From assembly GCA_963575745.1 (NCBI GenBank), contig CAUYUJ010017642.1, positions 165,469 to 229,468 on the forward strand: a stretch of DNA of 64,000 nt, written 5' to 3'. Of the stretch, positions 11,801-22,758 are shown in pieces (position 1 is the first letter of the stretch; each line of letters starts with the position of its first letter). Origin of the DNA: Prorocentrum cordatum. Its lineage: Eukaryota > Sar > Dinophyceae > Prorocentrales > Prorocentraceae. The notes beneath the pieces were generated by a model that had not been told where the DNA came from, searched no databases, and saw only the letters and a list, made by a program, of their open reading frames with translations. The position numbers and the translations under genes are program-made.

Positions 11801-14113
11801 GGCAGCCGCGATCGGGGCTGAGGAGCATGTCGCCGAGCGAGCCGCCAACAAGCAGTACGACCTCGATCCTGATGTCCTGCGGGGGCTGTGCGACGCCGTC
11901 GGTCAGATGGACCAGACGTCTATGGCCTCGTACCCTGACGAGATCAACCAGCTCTGGGAGCTTGTACTTGGGAAGCTGGTTTCGAGAGTAACGCTGCAGT
12001 CGACATGCTCCAAATTAGATTGGTTCGCGCTTCTGTCGAAGCTCGAGCAGCTGTTCTCAGATACCGATCCCGAGCACGCCACTTACATGGGGAAGGCCCG
12101 AGCTGGCAAACATGGTTTCGCCGTCCGCCGCCTGCCCCTGGGACTCGTTGATGTCCGTTTGGGGGGGTGGGCTCTGGTGGCTGTTGGTGATCTTGGCGGG
12201 GAGGGGCTCTCAGGGGCTTCTTGGACCTATGGGGGGCCCGAGAAGGCTCCGACGATTTCGCGCGGTGTACGCTGCTGCTCAAGAGGGCCCCGCGGGCGCC
12301 CCGAGAGGGGCCCAAAGTTGCCCCGAACAAGCCCCAAGACAATCCGACATGTGCCAGAGCTCGCGCTGTCAAACCATGCGCGGCGACAGCGCTAACTCAC
12401 CTGCAGTAAGGGGTCCCGAAGGCCCCGCGACGTCCCCCAGGGGTGCCCCGAGAGAGGTCCAAGAGGTGCTTGATATGGCCACATGAGGGTTCCACGATTG
12501 CCCAACGGGGGCATGTCGCCCTGGGCGGGTGCTAAGAACGCGACGACCTCCCTAAAGAAAGCGCGCCCACCCCCTTTATTGGAGTGGGGTGGACAAACCT
12601 GCTCCAGAAGAGAGGTGACCAGAAACCTATAGGAAACGCGCGAGAACCTTGCCAGACTGAGGCACGGACGCGCGAAAGAAACACACATGTTCCAAGATGA
12701 CATGGGAGGGCTCCGCCACCACCCCAAGACACCCCCGAGAAACAGGACACGGTACACACCAACTGGTGTACCGTTCCCGCTGAGACGCGCGCCCTTTTGG
12801 AGCCCTCTGGCGGGCTTGCATGGGCCTTCCCGGAAGCGGCCTAGGGCCCTCTGGTGGCTCCGCGCCAGGCACCAGGAACGCTTCGAGATGGGTCCGCGGG
12901 GGCCTGCGGGGGTCCCGATGATGGCCGCCAATAGGGTCTCATGGCCCATGGGGCCCATGTGGGCTCCATCTGGGACACCTTCTGAAGCTTTGATCGGGCA
13001 TGGGTTCGGGCATCTTTGCAACACTTGCGTTGGCGTGTGCTGCGTTGCGTTGCGTTGCTGTGCGCTGCTATGGTTTGCGTTGCGTTGCGACGCATCGAAT
13101 GCATCAATCTGCGATTCGCCCGCTCCGCTAGTTCAGTTCGAACGCCAAATACCTATCAACTGCATGCATGCTGCGTGCACGCACATCTGTCCCGCGTTCG
13201 CGTGGCCCGTGCCGCCCCGCTTGGTAAACCACGCGCGCGCGAAGTACATGCCGCAATTCACGATTTGTTGGCGTGTCCGAACCATTTGCCAGATGTCCAC
13301 TGTCAATGGTCGGTGGGGTATGGGGTTGCGAGGGCAATGCGGGATGTGATGCGCTCGGCGGCCGCGCATGGGGGGTGGTCGGTGGATCGCCAGACAGGGC
13401 CGCGAGCTCGCAGCCATAGTGGACGAGATCATGCCATCGGGCGGCAACGCAAATGACAGATTCGCAGCAGATGCAGACCTGACCCGTGCCCTTCGTTTAT
13501 CGGGGTGCCTGGAGTCGTATGAAGCGTTGCGCCCGACCGCTCCTGCGCTGCCGTCCACTTTGACTTGGACCGATGCCGATGCGATCAAGGCATCCGCCAG
13601 AAGCTTGTTCCAGGAGTTGTACCATGCAGGCGTCTCTGCAACGAGGGATGCCGTGGCCGACGCATCCGCGGAGCTCGAACAGGTCGCTGGCGGGGGGGTC
13701 GACGGGAAGACATGGCGCGGCGACCTTGCCGGCAACGCGTTCAATACTAACTATGACGAGTGGTCAAAAGCAGCAGCGATTGCGACGTCGATGGATGTGA
13801 AAGGGATTGGTGTCAAGGTGAGCGCCCTCAGCTCTGTGATCAAGACGCACGCTGCCTTCGTCGAGTATTTCGAAAAGGACGAGGAGCCCGACAATGAGTT
13901 GCCGGCTAAGAGCCTCCATTTGATCACGCAAGCCATTGTTTCCAAGATCTCTGGAACGGTGCTGTGGATCTTCAAGACGTGCAAGTCTGATGAGGTCCAG
14001 GTGATGGTCAAGTGCGAGGCACAGCATAGCTCCTCAAGGCGGTGCCCGACTGGGAAAAGCATACCCGCCCGAGCACCAAACAGATCATCAAACAGGCATC
14101 GAGCTTTGATTGA
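8808..14113 (+). CDS. Gene A: large uncharacterised protein, multi-segment
   Basis: The start is the ATG at 8808 in an ACCATG context and the stop is the TGA at 14111-14113. The N-terminus has PPAKRKV (nuclear-signal-like), then a Cys/His patch with CRGC and DFCAKHH around 9160-9235. The rest reads as soluble helical protein, with IDPFQPLLCACGN at about 10550, SDYVDDLYELLKTEIADHC at about 11550, and an ending in KQIIKQASSFD. Coding continues as 8808-9360, 9406-9660, 9660-10725, 10735-11155, 11359-12114 and 13398-14113. The gaps 11156-11358 and 12115-13397 look like GT-AG introns filled with TTGGGGGCC-type repeats. The other joins need single-base frame changes near 9660, 10730 and 14030, so the copy is either misassembled or decayed. 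The GT at 12115 does not give a phase-consistent join with the AG choices I tried. I recognise no domain; both function and exact exons are unknown. Confidence 0.55.
11156..11358 (+). other. Probable intron of gene A
   Basis: It begins GTGATACTAGG after CTGCTG and ends TCCTCAG. It contains CTTGGGGGCCTCATGGG phrases typical of the non-coding repeats in this window. Frame 1 is protein-like before it and frame 0 after it. Confidence 0.45.
12115..13397 (+). other. Probable large intron of gene A
   Basis: A GTTTCG donor-like start follows AACATG; the end lies at CAG near 13393 or 13397. The interior has no protein-like frame. It carries TTGGGGGGG and CCCGAGAGGG words, a (GCGTT)n patch at 13030-13090 and T/C-rich stretches. 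The exact boundaries are uncertain. Confidence 0.45.
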
Positions 14114-15835
14114 ACTCGCCCTGTTACTGCTGCGTGTGCCCAGAGTGCGCTTCAATGCCCGGGCGCCGCGTGCAGTGACAATGCCGACGCAGCACGGCCA
14201 GATTGCATTGTTGGCGCGACCAGTGGTCACACTGGACAGGCGCCTGGGACCCCTTCGAGATGCTAGTTGCACAGCGTGCGCAGTTTTCCAAATGTTGCGG
14301 CCAGCCTCCCCACTCATCAGCAGAGCTGTTTGGAGATTACAGGTTGCGCTCCAGAGCCGTTGGGTTCCGACGCGCATCGATGCTGAATTTTGCCAGCCCT
14401 CATGCGTTGATTTGTTATGTGCGTTCCAACGCAAATTGCTTCGAACGTTCTCGGGGTATCCACGTCATAGCAATATTCGGCACAACCGTTCCCCCCCCCC
14501 CCCTCCCACGCTCCAGCATAACACCCATGGTACTCAGTATGTAGCAACGTGCCTTTGCAATAATATTTGGCTTCGCCTGTCACCGCGTAGTATTGCAGGG
14601 CTGGAGCGCGTGTGCTAGGTCTGTTGGCGGGGTGTTGGCCTGAGACATCCTCGTCATTGGTGAGTGCTGCCGCTATTGGCGCGCAAAGAGTTCGGCGGTG
14701 CGGAGGCGAGCCTGATCACGTGTAGTATCCCTATTGGCCCCATTGTCCTCCTCAAAGCACGGTCGTATATTCTAGGTCATCGTGCGTATGCTGTTGGGTC
14801 ACCTCGCGCATGTTTCTTGTACCAGATCCTTGGTAACAGACGCAGCGTTGCAGTTGCAGTGGCAGCCGTAGTTGTAATAGTACATACGGGTCGTGGCATC
14901 GGCGGCGCCATAGTAGGCCCCTTCCCAGAAAGGTGACGATCCCTGCTGTGCCAACCTTCAAGGTACAAGAAGGGGCTGGCAACGACACCCGATATACAAC
15001 GACTCCCAACCGCGACGCCCTCTTTCGACACTCCAAGTCTTTTCGACGGTCTTCAGGGCCCTCCCCCTGAAAAGCGCGATGCCCCCCTCCCCCTCCCCCC
15101 CAAAGCGGCTCCGAGGATTTGGCACATAGGGCCAGTGCTAAACAACTTTCCCACACCTCGACAGACACATGTAGGGTTTCTCTCGGGACCACCTTGAGCC
15201 CCCTCTGATGGCTGTCAGCCCTTCAAGCCTCCACCATCGAGCCCTCTCCAGGACCTCTCGGGGCTTTGCGCGCCTCTACGAAAGCTTTCCTCTGTCCTCC
15301 ACAGCAAAACGCAAGAGTCCTAAGGCGGCGCCGCAGCCGTGGCATTGGGGGCCATTGTATCACGTAGTTGCTCGCGCGCCAACTGCCAAATCCAATGTTT
15401 CCCTTGGGTCCCCCCCCTTCGAGGCCACCTTGATGCCTTGCACCCGCAGCGCTCTCAGGGTCATCTGCTGAGCCCTTCCCCCCTTGGTTGTCCTGGGGCC
15501 TGTGGGTCTCCTCGGGGACCTGCTCAGACTTCCTGCGAACTCGACGGGCGTTCGCGCGAGCCCCCCCCCCCTTCTTTAGCACTTAGAGGTTTTGCCTCGC
15601 GTATCTCGCACAAGCCCTAAGTGCAACCAGCCAGGCCACCCTTGGGGCCCAACGAAGGCTTCTTTATGCTGCGCGCCGCATAGTGCGATAGTGGTATTGT
15701 GGAGCACACATCGAGCATTGAAGCCGTGGTCCGTGGCAAATTGCACACGACAGTTCCCTTGCGCCAGTGTAAGAAACTGATCGGACTGAAACGCTATGGC
15801 CGTGCGAACGTGAAAACACTAGGGAGCGCGAATGT
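14114..15835. other. No supported gene
   Basis: Several short open frames occur but none holds protein-like composition for long. C-runs lie at 14491-14500 and 15560-15570. The rest is unclassified intergenic sequence. Confidence 0.4.
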
Positions 15836-15879
15836 GTTCATTCATATGGTGTGTTCGAGCAGAAAATAACTTAGTCACT

Positions 15880-16015
15880 AAGTGTCTGACACTACTTTTA
15901 CACTACGTTATTTTGTTGCACTACTCCGCGACTACATGTTCACGATGTTTGCGCTATGCCGCGAAAATGCCCGACACTACTTTTACACTACTTTTTCCAC
16001 TACTTTTGCACTTTG
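15880..16015 (+). repeat. ACACTACTTTTACACTACT-type repeats
   Basis: TGACACTACTTTTACACTAC (15888 on) and CGACACTACTTTTACACTAC (15970 on) are near-identical, with shorter CACTACTTTT copies around them. They loosely resemble the CACTACTTTTC words near 4.3 kb. Confidence 0.55.
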
Positions 16016-16470
16016 GGTCTGTAGCTCAAAACAAAGTCACAACACCAAGGCTCCCAAGAGCGAGCGGCAACGCAACGAGCTCCACTGGCATCGTCAGACC
16101 AACAATCACCACTGTTGCCCATTGCTGGTCCCTCCCCCCCCGACCCCCTTATCGCCCGCAGGGTGGTCGCACAGGTACACGCATGTATACACACATGTAT
16201 ACAAGACTGCATTGGCGCTTCGCGCCATGCACCTTGGTCCTTGAGGATTTGTGTATGTTGGTCGTTCGCGCCATCCCGAGTGGCCTTGGAAATTTGGCCC
16301 CTTCCCTGCGGTGGTTTTCAAAAGTCTTCGAAAGTTCGGATGGTCCCTGGCACTTCCCGGGCCTCTGGGGGCTCCTGAAAGGCGCCCGGTGGACGGCGAA
16401 GGATGGGAGGGAGGGGATTTCGGAGAGCGAGGAAAGGAAGCGGGTGCGGGAAGGACGAGAGGTGTAGCGG

Positions 16471-16535
16471 CAGCAAGAGGAGGAGGAGGAGGAGGAGGAG
16501 GAGGAGGAGGAGGAGGAGGAGGAAGAGGAGGGCGC
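16471..16535 (+). repeat. (GGA)n microsatellite
   Basis: Nearly pure AGG triplets, with a single GGAAGA break at the 3' end. Confidence 0.9.
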
Positions 16536-16679
16536 CGTCGGGGGACGGCGAAGAATGTTGCAGCGGGTTGCAGCGGGTCGCAATGGGGCACGCGAGCAAA
16601 TTAATTCGTGGGAAATGCACTTGATCCCGGGTTCGCAACAGACTTCCCGGATTTGTGGTTGCGAGCTCGGAATGTGGGT

Positions 16680-18310
16680 CAGTTTGGTGGAAAGCGCCGT
16701 GTGGGCTTTGTTGGAGCCCTGGTGGGCCAGCCGGCTTGGGGCCGTCTTGGGGCCATCTTGGGTCCTGTTGGGGAATGTAAGCCTTCAGCGGACCTCACGG
16801 GGGTTACGTAGGCCCTCCTGTTGGCCTCCCATGGTTTGTTGAGGGGGCCTCCCATGGCCTTCCTGGGCGTTTCTTGGGGGCCTTGCGAAGGCATGTTGAG
16901 TTTTGTTTTGGCCTCATGTGAGGATTCCCTGGGCTGTCTTGGGGCCGTCCAGGCCGTCTAGAGGCTCTTTTGGGGATTTCTGGGGCCGTCATAGGGCGAT
17001 ATTGGAGGCCTTCTTATTTGTTTTGGAGGCTGCTAAGACCCGAACCACGAATGTGCTGAAAAGGCACGTTTCCCGAAGGCAATGAAACGATGTTTGCGTT
17101 CTGGGAGCCGTGTTGAGGGCCTCCTGGGCTGTTTTGGGGGCTTCTGGAGGCCCTCTGGGTCCTTTTTGGAGCTGTCTTGTGCTGTCTTGGGTCTTTCTTC
17201 GGCCTCTCTGATCACCGCTCTGATCGCTTCGGGGCCTTGTGAGGGCCTGTTCGGCCTCTCTTTAGTTCATTTGTGGATTTCTTGGGCAGTCTTGGGGCCA
17301 TCCATGCTGTCTAGAGGCTCTCTTGGGGGCCCCTTGGGCCGTCTGGTGGCGAAGCCGGAGGCCTTCTTGGCTCTTTGGGACGCTGCTAAGACCCGAACAG
17401 CGAATGTGCTGAAAAGGTATGCTTTCCGAAGGCAATCAATGAAGCGACGTTTGCATTCTGGGAGCCCTGTTGAGGGCCTCCTGGGCCGTCTTGGGGACCT
17501 CTGGAGGCCCTCTGAGTCCTTCTTGGAGCGCTCTTGTGCTGTCTAGGGTCTTTCTTCGGCCTCTCTGATCACCGCTCTGATCGCTTTGCTTTTTGGCTAA
17601 CTCGTGGGTTCCTTGGGCAGTCTTGGGGCCATCCAGGCCGTCTAGAGGCTCTCTTGAGGGTCTCTGTGGCTGTCTTGGGGCGATACCGGAGGCCTTCTTG
17701 GCCGTTTTGGACGCTGTTTCCTTGGGCAGTCTTGGCTCAGTTGGGGCTTCCTTGTGATCGGTTGTGGCTTCCTTGGGCAGTCTTGGGGTCATCCAGGCTG
17801 TCTAGAGGCTCTCGGGGTCTCCAGGGCCGTCTTGGGGCGAAACCAGGCCTTCTTGGCCGTTTTGGACGCTGCTAAGACCCGAACAGCGAATGTGCTGAAA
17901 AGGTACGTTCCCCGAAGGCAATGAAGCGATGTGTGCGTTCTGGGAGCCCTGTTGAGGGCCTCCTGGGTCGTCTTGGGGGCCTCTGGAGGCCTTCTGGATC
18001 CTTCTTGGAGCGTTGTTGTGCTGTCTAGGGTCTTTCTTCGGCCTCTCTGATCACCGCTCTGATCGCTTCCGGGCCTTGTGAGGGCCTGTTCGGCCTCTCT
18101 TTAGTTCATTTGTGGATTTCTTGGACAGTCTTGGGGCCATCCAGGCTGTCTAGAGGCTCTCTTGGGGGTCCCTTGGGCCGTCTGGGGGCGAAGCCGGAGG
18201 CCTTCTTGGTTGTTTTGGACGCTGCTATGACCCGAACAGCGAATTTGCTGAACATGAACGTAGTCCGAAGGGAATGAGGCAATTCCTGTATTCTGGGAGC
18301 CCTGTTGAGG
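16680..18310 (+). repeat. 353-bp tandem repeat, about four units
   Basis: The landmark CGAA(C)CAGCGAATGTGCTGAAAAGG occurs at 17041, 17394, 17880 and 18233, giving spacings of 353, 486 and 353 bp. Each unit includes TCTGATCACCGCTCTGATCG and a TTGGGGCCATCCAGGC/TGTCTAGAGGC phrase. The 486-bp interval carries an extra partial copy of the TTGGGGCCATCCAGG section. Bases 16680-17040 are a diverged leading part. There is no gene here. Confidence 0.8.
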
Positions 18311-18319
18311 GCCTCCTGG

Positions 18320-18660
18320 ACCCCGCCACCCGAAGCTCAGCCGAAGGCCCACCCATGTCGGCACACCCTTCACAGGCTTCGTGGCCCCATAGGGAGTTCC
18401 ACCGAAGGCCCCAGTGGCTGTGCCCACATGCGTCCCCGCCACTCTTTCCAGTGCACCTCTCACACGTTTCATGGCCCCACAGGGAACTCCACCGAAGGCC
18501 CCAGTGTCAGTGCCCCAGTGCCCATAGTCAGCTCCACCGAAGGCCCCACGCTCCGTGGCCCCATCGGGAGCTCAACCAGTGCCCCAGTGGCGGTGCCCAC
18601 ATGCGTCCCCGCCACCCATGTTGGCACAGCCCTCACACGCTCCGTGGCCCCGTAACCGCA
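18320..18660 (+). repeat. ~90-bp repeat family, locus 2
   Basis: About four units share CACATGCGTCCCCGCCAC, TCACACG(C/T)TTCGTGGCCCC and GGGAGCTCCACCGAAGG. Confidence 0.8.
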
Positions 18661-18784
18661 TGCCGATGATAATAAAGGGACCCCCCCCCCTTCAGTGTTT
18701 AGAGTTGATTATCGTCGCCCTATACAAAATTCAAATTGGGCGGCGAGCGCTGAGGCCGAACTTCATTATCACCTCGAAACGCTA

Positions 18785-19510
18785 TGTTGAGATAGCAACA
18801 TCAAGCGATGTTGATATAGCAACATCAAGCGAAGCGATCACACTTTTTCAGGATGTGTCAAGCGAAACCAATAATTTTGGGAGGCAGACTCAAACGAAAC
18901 GAGCAATGTTTCAAGGATGTCTCAAGGATGTTTCAAGCTAAACCAGCAAGTTTTTTCTTTTTATTTATATTTTTTATTATCTTCCTTTTTATATATGTAT
19001 CTATCCCCGCGCGCGCCTGAACTTTTTTATCTCTGGGGTTGATTATCCATGGAAAGGGGAGCACATGAGCTACCCTACATGAGCACTTTAAAAAATCAAT
19101 TTTCATAAAGCGCTTGTAAATTGAAATTGATAGATTTGGAACTTTCCATTTTTCCGTTTTTCTTCTCTTCTTCTTATTATCTTATTATTCTCTTCTTATT
19201 ATTCTTCTATTTTCCTCTTCTTATGTTATATTTCTATCTGTCCTCACGCTCGCCTGAACTTGTTTATCCCTGGGGGTGATTATCCTGAGGACGTTACAAG
19301 CGAAATCAGCAATACTTTGAGGACGTTACAAGCGAAAAACACAATGATTTCGAGGATGTCTCAAGCGAAATAAGCAATAGTTTGACTGTGTCTCAAGCGA
19401 AATAAGCAATAGTTTGCGGATGTCTCAAGCGAAACAAGGGATTTGTCGAGGATGTCTCCAGCGAGATAAGCCATTTGAGGATATTTCTATGAAAACTAAA
19501 CGCCAAGGAT
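18785..19510 (+). repeat. ~32-bp GGATGTCTCAAGCGAAATAAGC repeats in an AT-rich stretch
   Basis: Units GAGGATGTCTCAAGCGAAA... recur at 18850-18950 and 19290-19480. Two AT-rich spacers (18955-19050 and 19150-19280) each end in CCTGAACTT(G/T)TTTATC(C/T)CTGGGG, so a larger composite unit was also duplicated. No gene is seen. Confidence 0.7.
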
Positions 19511-19649
19511 GTCTCAAAACGTGCTCGGCTTGGTCTCCTCTTGATCATCTCTTACTTCGAGATTATGCTGAGGTCTGCTGGGCTACTTTTATTATCTCTC
19601 CCTGAACCCCGAACTTTATTATCCCCTAGTGTTTATTCTCACGGGCATG

Positions 19650-20460
19650 AGGTTAGGGAGCTCCACTGACGGCCCCAGTGGCGGTGCCCACATGCGTCCC
19701 CGCCACCAATTCGGGCACCCCCCCCTCACACGCTTCGTGTCCCCATCGGGAGCTCCCCCGAAGGCCCCAGTGGCGGTGCCCGCATGCGCCCCGCCACCAA
19801 TTCTGGCACCCCGCTCACAAGTTTCGCGACCCCATGGGGAGCTCCACGGAAGGCCCCAGCGGCGGTGCCCACAGGTGCCCCCGCCACGCCTTTTGGCACG
19901 CCCCTCCCACGCTTCATGGTCCCGTGGGGAGCTCCACGGCAGGCCGCGGTGGCGGTGCGCAAATGCGCCCCCGCCATCCATTTCCGCGAAGCCCCAGCGG
20001 CGGTGCCCACATGCGTCCCCCTCACACGCTCCATAACCCCAGTGGCGGCCCACATGTGCCCCCGCCACCCATGTCGGCACACCCCTCACTTTCGTGTCGC
20101 CATACGGAGCTCCAGCGAAGGCCCCATTGGCGGTGCCCACATGCGTCCCCGCCGCCCATGTCGGCACTTCCCGCACACGTTTCGTGGCCCCATAAGAAGC
20201 TCTACCGAAGGCCCCAGTGGCGGTGCCCACATGTCTCCCCGCCACCCTTTGCACGTCCTTTGCACGTCTCGTGGTCACATCAGGAGCTCCACCAGAGGCC
20301 CCAGTGGCGGTGCCCACATGCGTCCCCGCCACCCATTCTGGCACACCCATCACACGTTTCGTGGTTCCAGGGGGAACTCCACCGATGGCCCCATGCGTCC
20401 CTGAGGCCAATGTCGGCACACCTTTCAAACGCTTCGTAGCCCCAAAGGGGCTCCACCGGG
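19650..20460 (+). repeat. ~90-bp repeat family, locus 3 (about nine units)
   Basis: GTGGCGGTGCCCACATGCG recurs at about 19678, 19769, 19859, 19992, 20128, 20218 and 20305, giving a period near 90 bp with one compressed region around 19950-20050. Because 90 is 30 codons, long frames stay open on both strands. Their repetitive composition argues against real proteins. Confidence 0.85.
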
Positions 20461-20905
20461 GACGATACTCGCAGATGCATGATTTACAACTGCGCATGGT
20501 TGGGTCCTTGGCCAGGCTAATGTTTTATTTGACTTCCAACAGCTGCCTGTAGGAGGACATGCCCAACTTAACATTTGCTATCCCCCGCCCCCTCTTCGTC
20601 CGCCCCAGGCCTCGATGCTTTGCCGACTCCTCGTCGATGCCTCGATGCCCCCGTCCTCGAAGCCTCGATTCCCCGACCTCGAGGCTTGCATCCTTCGAGT
20701 AGGGATCAACTACATAACTCATTTACCCGAGAACGGCCTTTTCCGCCGCATCTACTAAACACTCGTGGGATGCCCCGTGGATATACAGAACAGTTTACCC
20801 CATGCTTTGCATATTCGAAGGGACAGTCAATTCTGGGGTAAGTCAAGTCTCTAGTCGGTCCACTACTCGAGCCCGCGAGCCCGCGGTTGTCAGGGGCTTG
20901 AGGCT
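20461..20905. other. No supported gene
   Basis: CCTCGA(T/G)GC words recur at 20610-20690 (a short CCTCGATGC cluster). Nothing else is recognised. Confidence 0.4.
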
Positions 20906-20910
20906 CACTC

Positions 20911-21060
20911 TCCTCCTCCTCCTCCTCCTCCTCCTCCTCCTCCTCCTCCTCCTCCTCCTCCTCTTTCTCCGCCTCCTCCTCCTCCTCCTCCTCTTTCTCC
21001 GCCTCCTCCTCCTCCTCCTCCTCCTCCTCCTCCTCCTCCTCCTGCTCCTCCTCCTCCATC
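20911..21060 (+). repeat. (CTC)n trinucleotide tract
   Basis: About 150 bases of CTC triplets with two TTTCTCCGC interruptions. It is followed at 21060-21090 by a doubled CGAGCCCACGAG phrase. Confidence 0.9.
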
Positions 21061-21227
21061 CTCGAGCCCACGAGCCCACGAGCCCGCGAGGCGACGGCGG
21101 CCAGGTCACCTGCGGGGCCGCGAGGACCACCGCGCTTCGCGCGTCGCGCCCTGGGCCAAAGTGACCGCCGCGCGAGCGCGCGTCACGCGGCGGCGCCGCG
21201 CATCGCGGTGCGCAATACATTCAAATG

Positions 21228-22600
21228 GCCAAGGGCAGGAGGAGTAGCAGGAGGAGGAGGAGCAGGAGGAGATGCAGGAGCAGGAGCAGGAGCAGGAGGC
21301 AATAATGAGACAAGGAGGAGGCAAGGAGGCAAGCAGGAGGAGGAGGAGGGGGAGGAGGAGGAGGAGCAGGAGGAGCAGGAGCAGGAGGCAAGGAGGAGGC
21401 AAGGAGGAGGCACTGAGGCAAGCAGGCGCAGGAGGAGGAGGAGGAGGAGGAGGAGGAGGAGGAGGAAGAGGAGGAGAAGGAGGAAAATAAGGAAAAGGAG
21501 GAGGAGGAGGAGGAGAGGAGAGGAGGAGGAGGAGGAGGAGGAGGAGAGGAGGAGGAGGAGGAGGAGGAGGGGGAGGAGCTGGAGGAGGAGCAGGAGCAGG
21601 AGGAAAGGAGGAGGCAGTGAGGCAAGCAGGAGCAGGAGGAGGAGGAAGAGGATGAGGAAACACAGGAGGCAAGGAAGCTAGGAGGATGCAAGGATGAGGC
21701 AAGGAGGCAAGGAGGAGGCAAGCAGAAGGAGCAGGAGCATGAGGAGGAGGAGGAGGAGGAGGAGGAGGAGGAGGAGGAAGAGGAGGAGTCAACGCGGAGG
21801 CAATAAGGAGAAGGAGGCAAGGATACAAGGATGCAAGGAGGAGGTGGCAAGAATGAAGAGGCAAGGTTGAGGAAAAACAGGAGAAGGAGGAGGAGGAGAA
21901 GGAGGATGAGGAAGAGGAGGAGGAGGAAGAGGAGGAGATGGAGAAGGAGATGGAGGAGGAGATGGAGGAGGATGAGGGGGAGGCAAGGAGGAGCGAGAGG
22001 AGGAGGAGGGGAGGAGGAGGAGGCCTGGAGAGGAGGAGGAGGAGGAGGGGAGGAGGAGGAGGAGGAGCAGCAGGAGGAGGAGGAGGAGATGGAGACAAGG
22101 ATGAGGCAAGGAGGAGGAGAGGAGGAGGATGAGAAGGAGGAGGAGAGAGGAGGAGGAGGAGGCAAAAAGGAGGCAAGGAGGCAAGGAGGAGGAGGAGGCT
22201 GGAGAAGGAGGAGGAGGAGGGGAGGAGGAGGGGAGGAGGAGGAGGAAGAGGAGGAGGAGGAGGAGGAGGAGGAGGAGGAGGAGGAGAGGGAGGCAAGGAT
22301 GAGGCAAGGAGGAGGAGGAGGAGGAGGAGGAGGAGGAGGCAAGAAGGAGGCAAACAGGAGGCAAGGAGGCAAGGAGGAGGAAAGGAAGGCAAGGAGGCAA
22401 GGAGGAGGAGGAGGCAATGAGGAGCCAAGGACGAGGCAAGATGGAGGCAAGGAGAAAGCAAGGAGGAGGAGGAGGAGGAGAATGCAAGGAGGAGGAGGAG
22501 GAGGAGGAGGAGGAGGAGGAGGAGAAGGCAAGGAGCCAAGGAGGCAAGGAGGCAATGATGAGGAGTTGGAGGAGGCAAGGAGGGGCAAGGGACGACGACA
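21228..22600 (+). repeat. 1.4-kb (GGA)n trinucleotide tract
   Basis: Long imperfect AGG/GGA sequence with recurrent GGAGGCAAGGAGGCA insertions. It ends about 160 bp before the SPX start codon. All six frames are low-complexity. Confidence 0.95.
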
Positions 22601-22758
22601 GGGGCGAACAGCCCAGGGGCACCGCCGCCAAGCTCGAGAGTGTCTCGTGTTGCGGCAAGCGGGGCACCTCGCGGCGCGTCCGTCACCGCCCCCCCCCGTC
22701 TGCGGCGCGGCGCCTGCGGCTCGCTCTGGCGCAGGACCTGCCCCTGGCCCTCGGCGCG

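Noticed and set aside
13128-14434. Minus-strand frames opposite gene A exons (for example 13133-13744 and 13751-14434)
   Set aside because: They are antisense shadows of a frame with better protein composition.
19650-20460. Regular ~90-bp units as a CRISPR array
   Set aside because: Units are contiguous and diverged throughout, with no unique spacers and no cas genes in a eukaryotic context.
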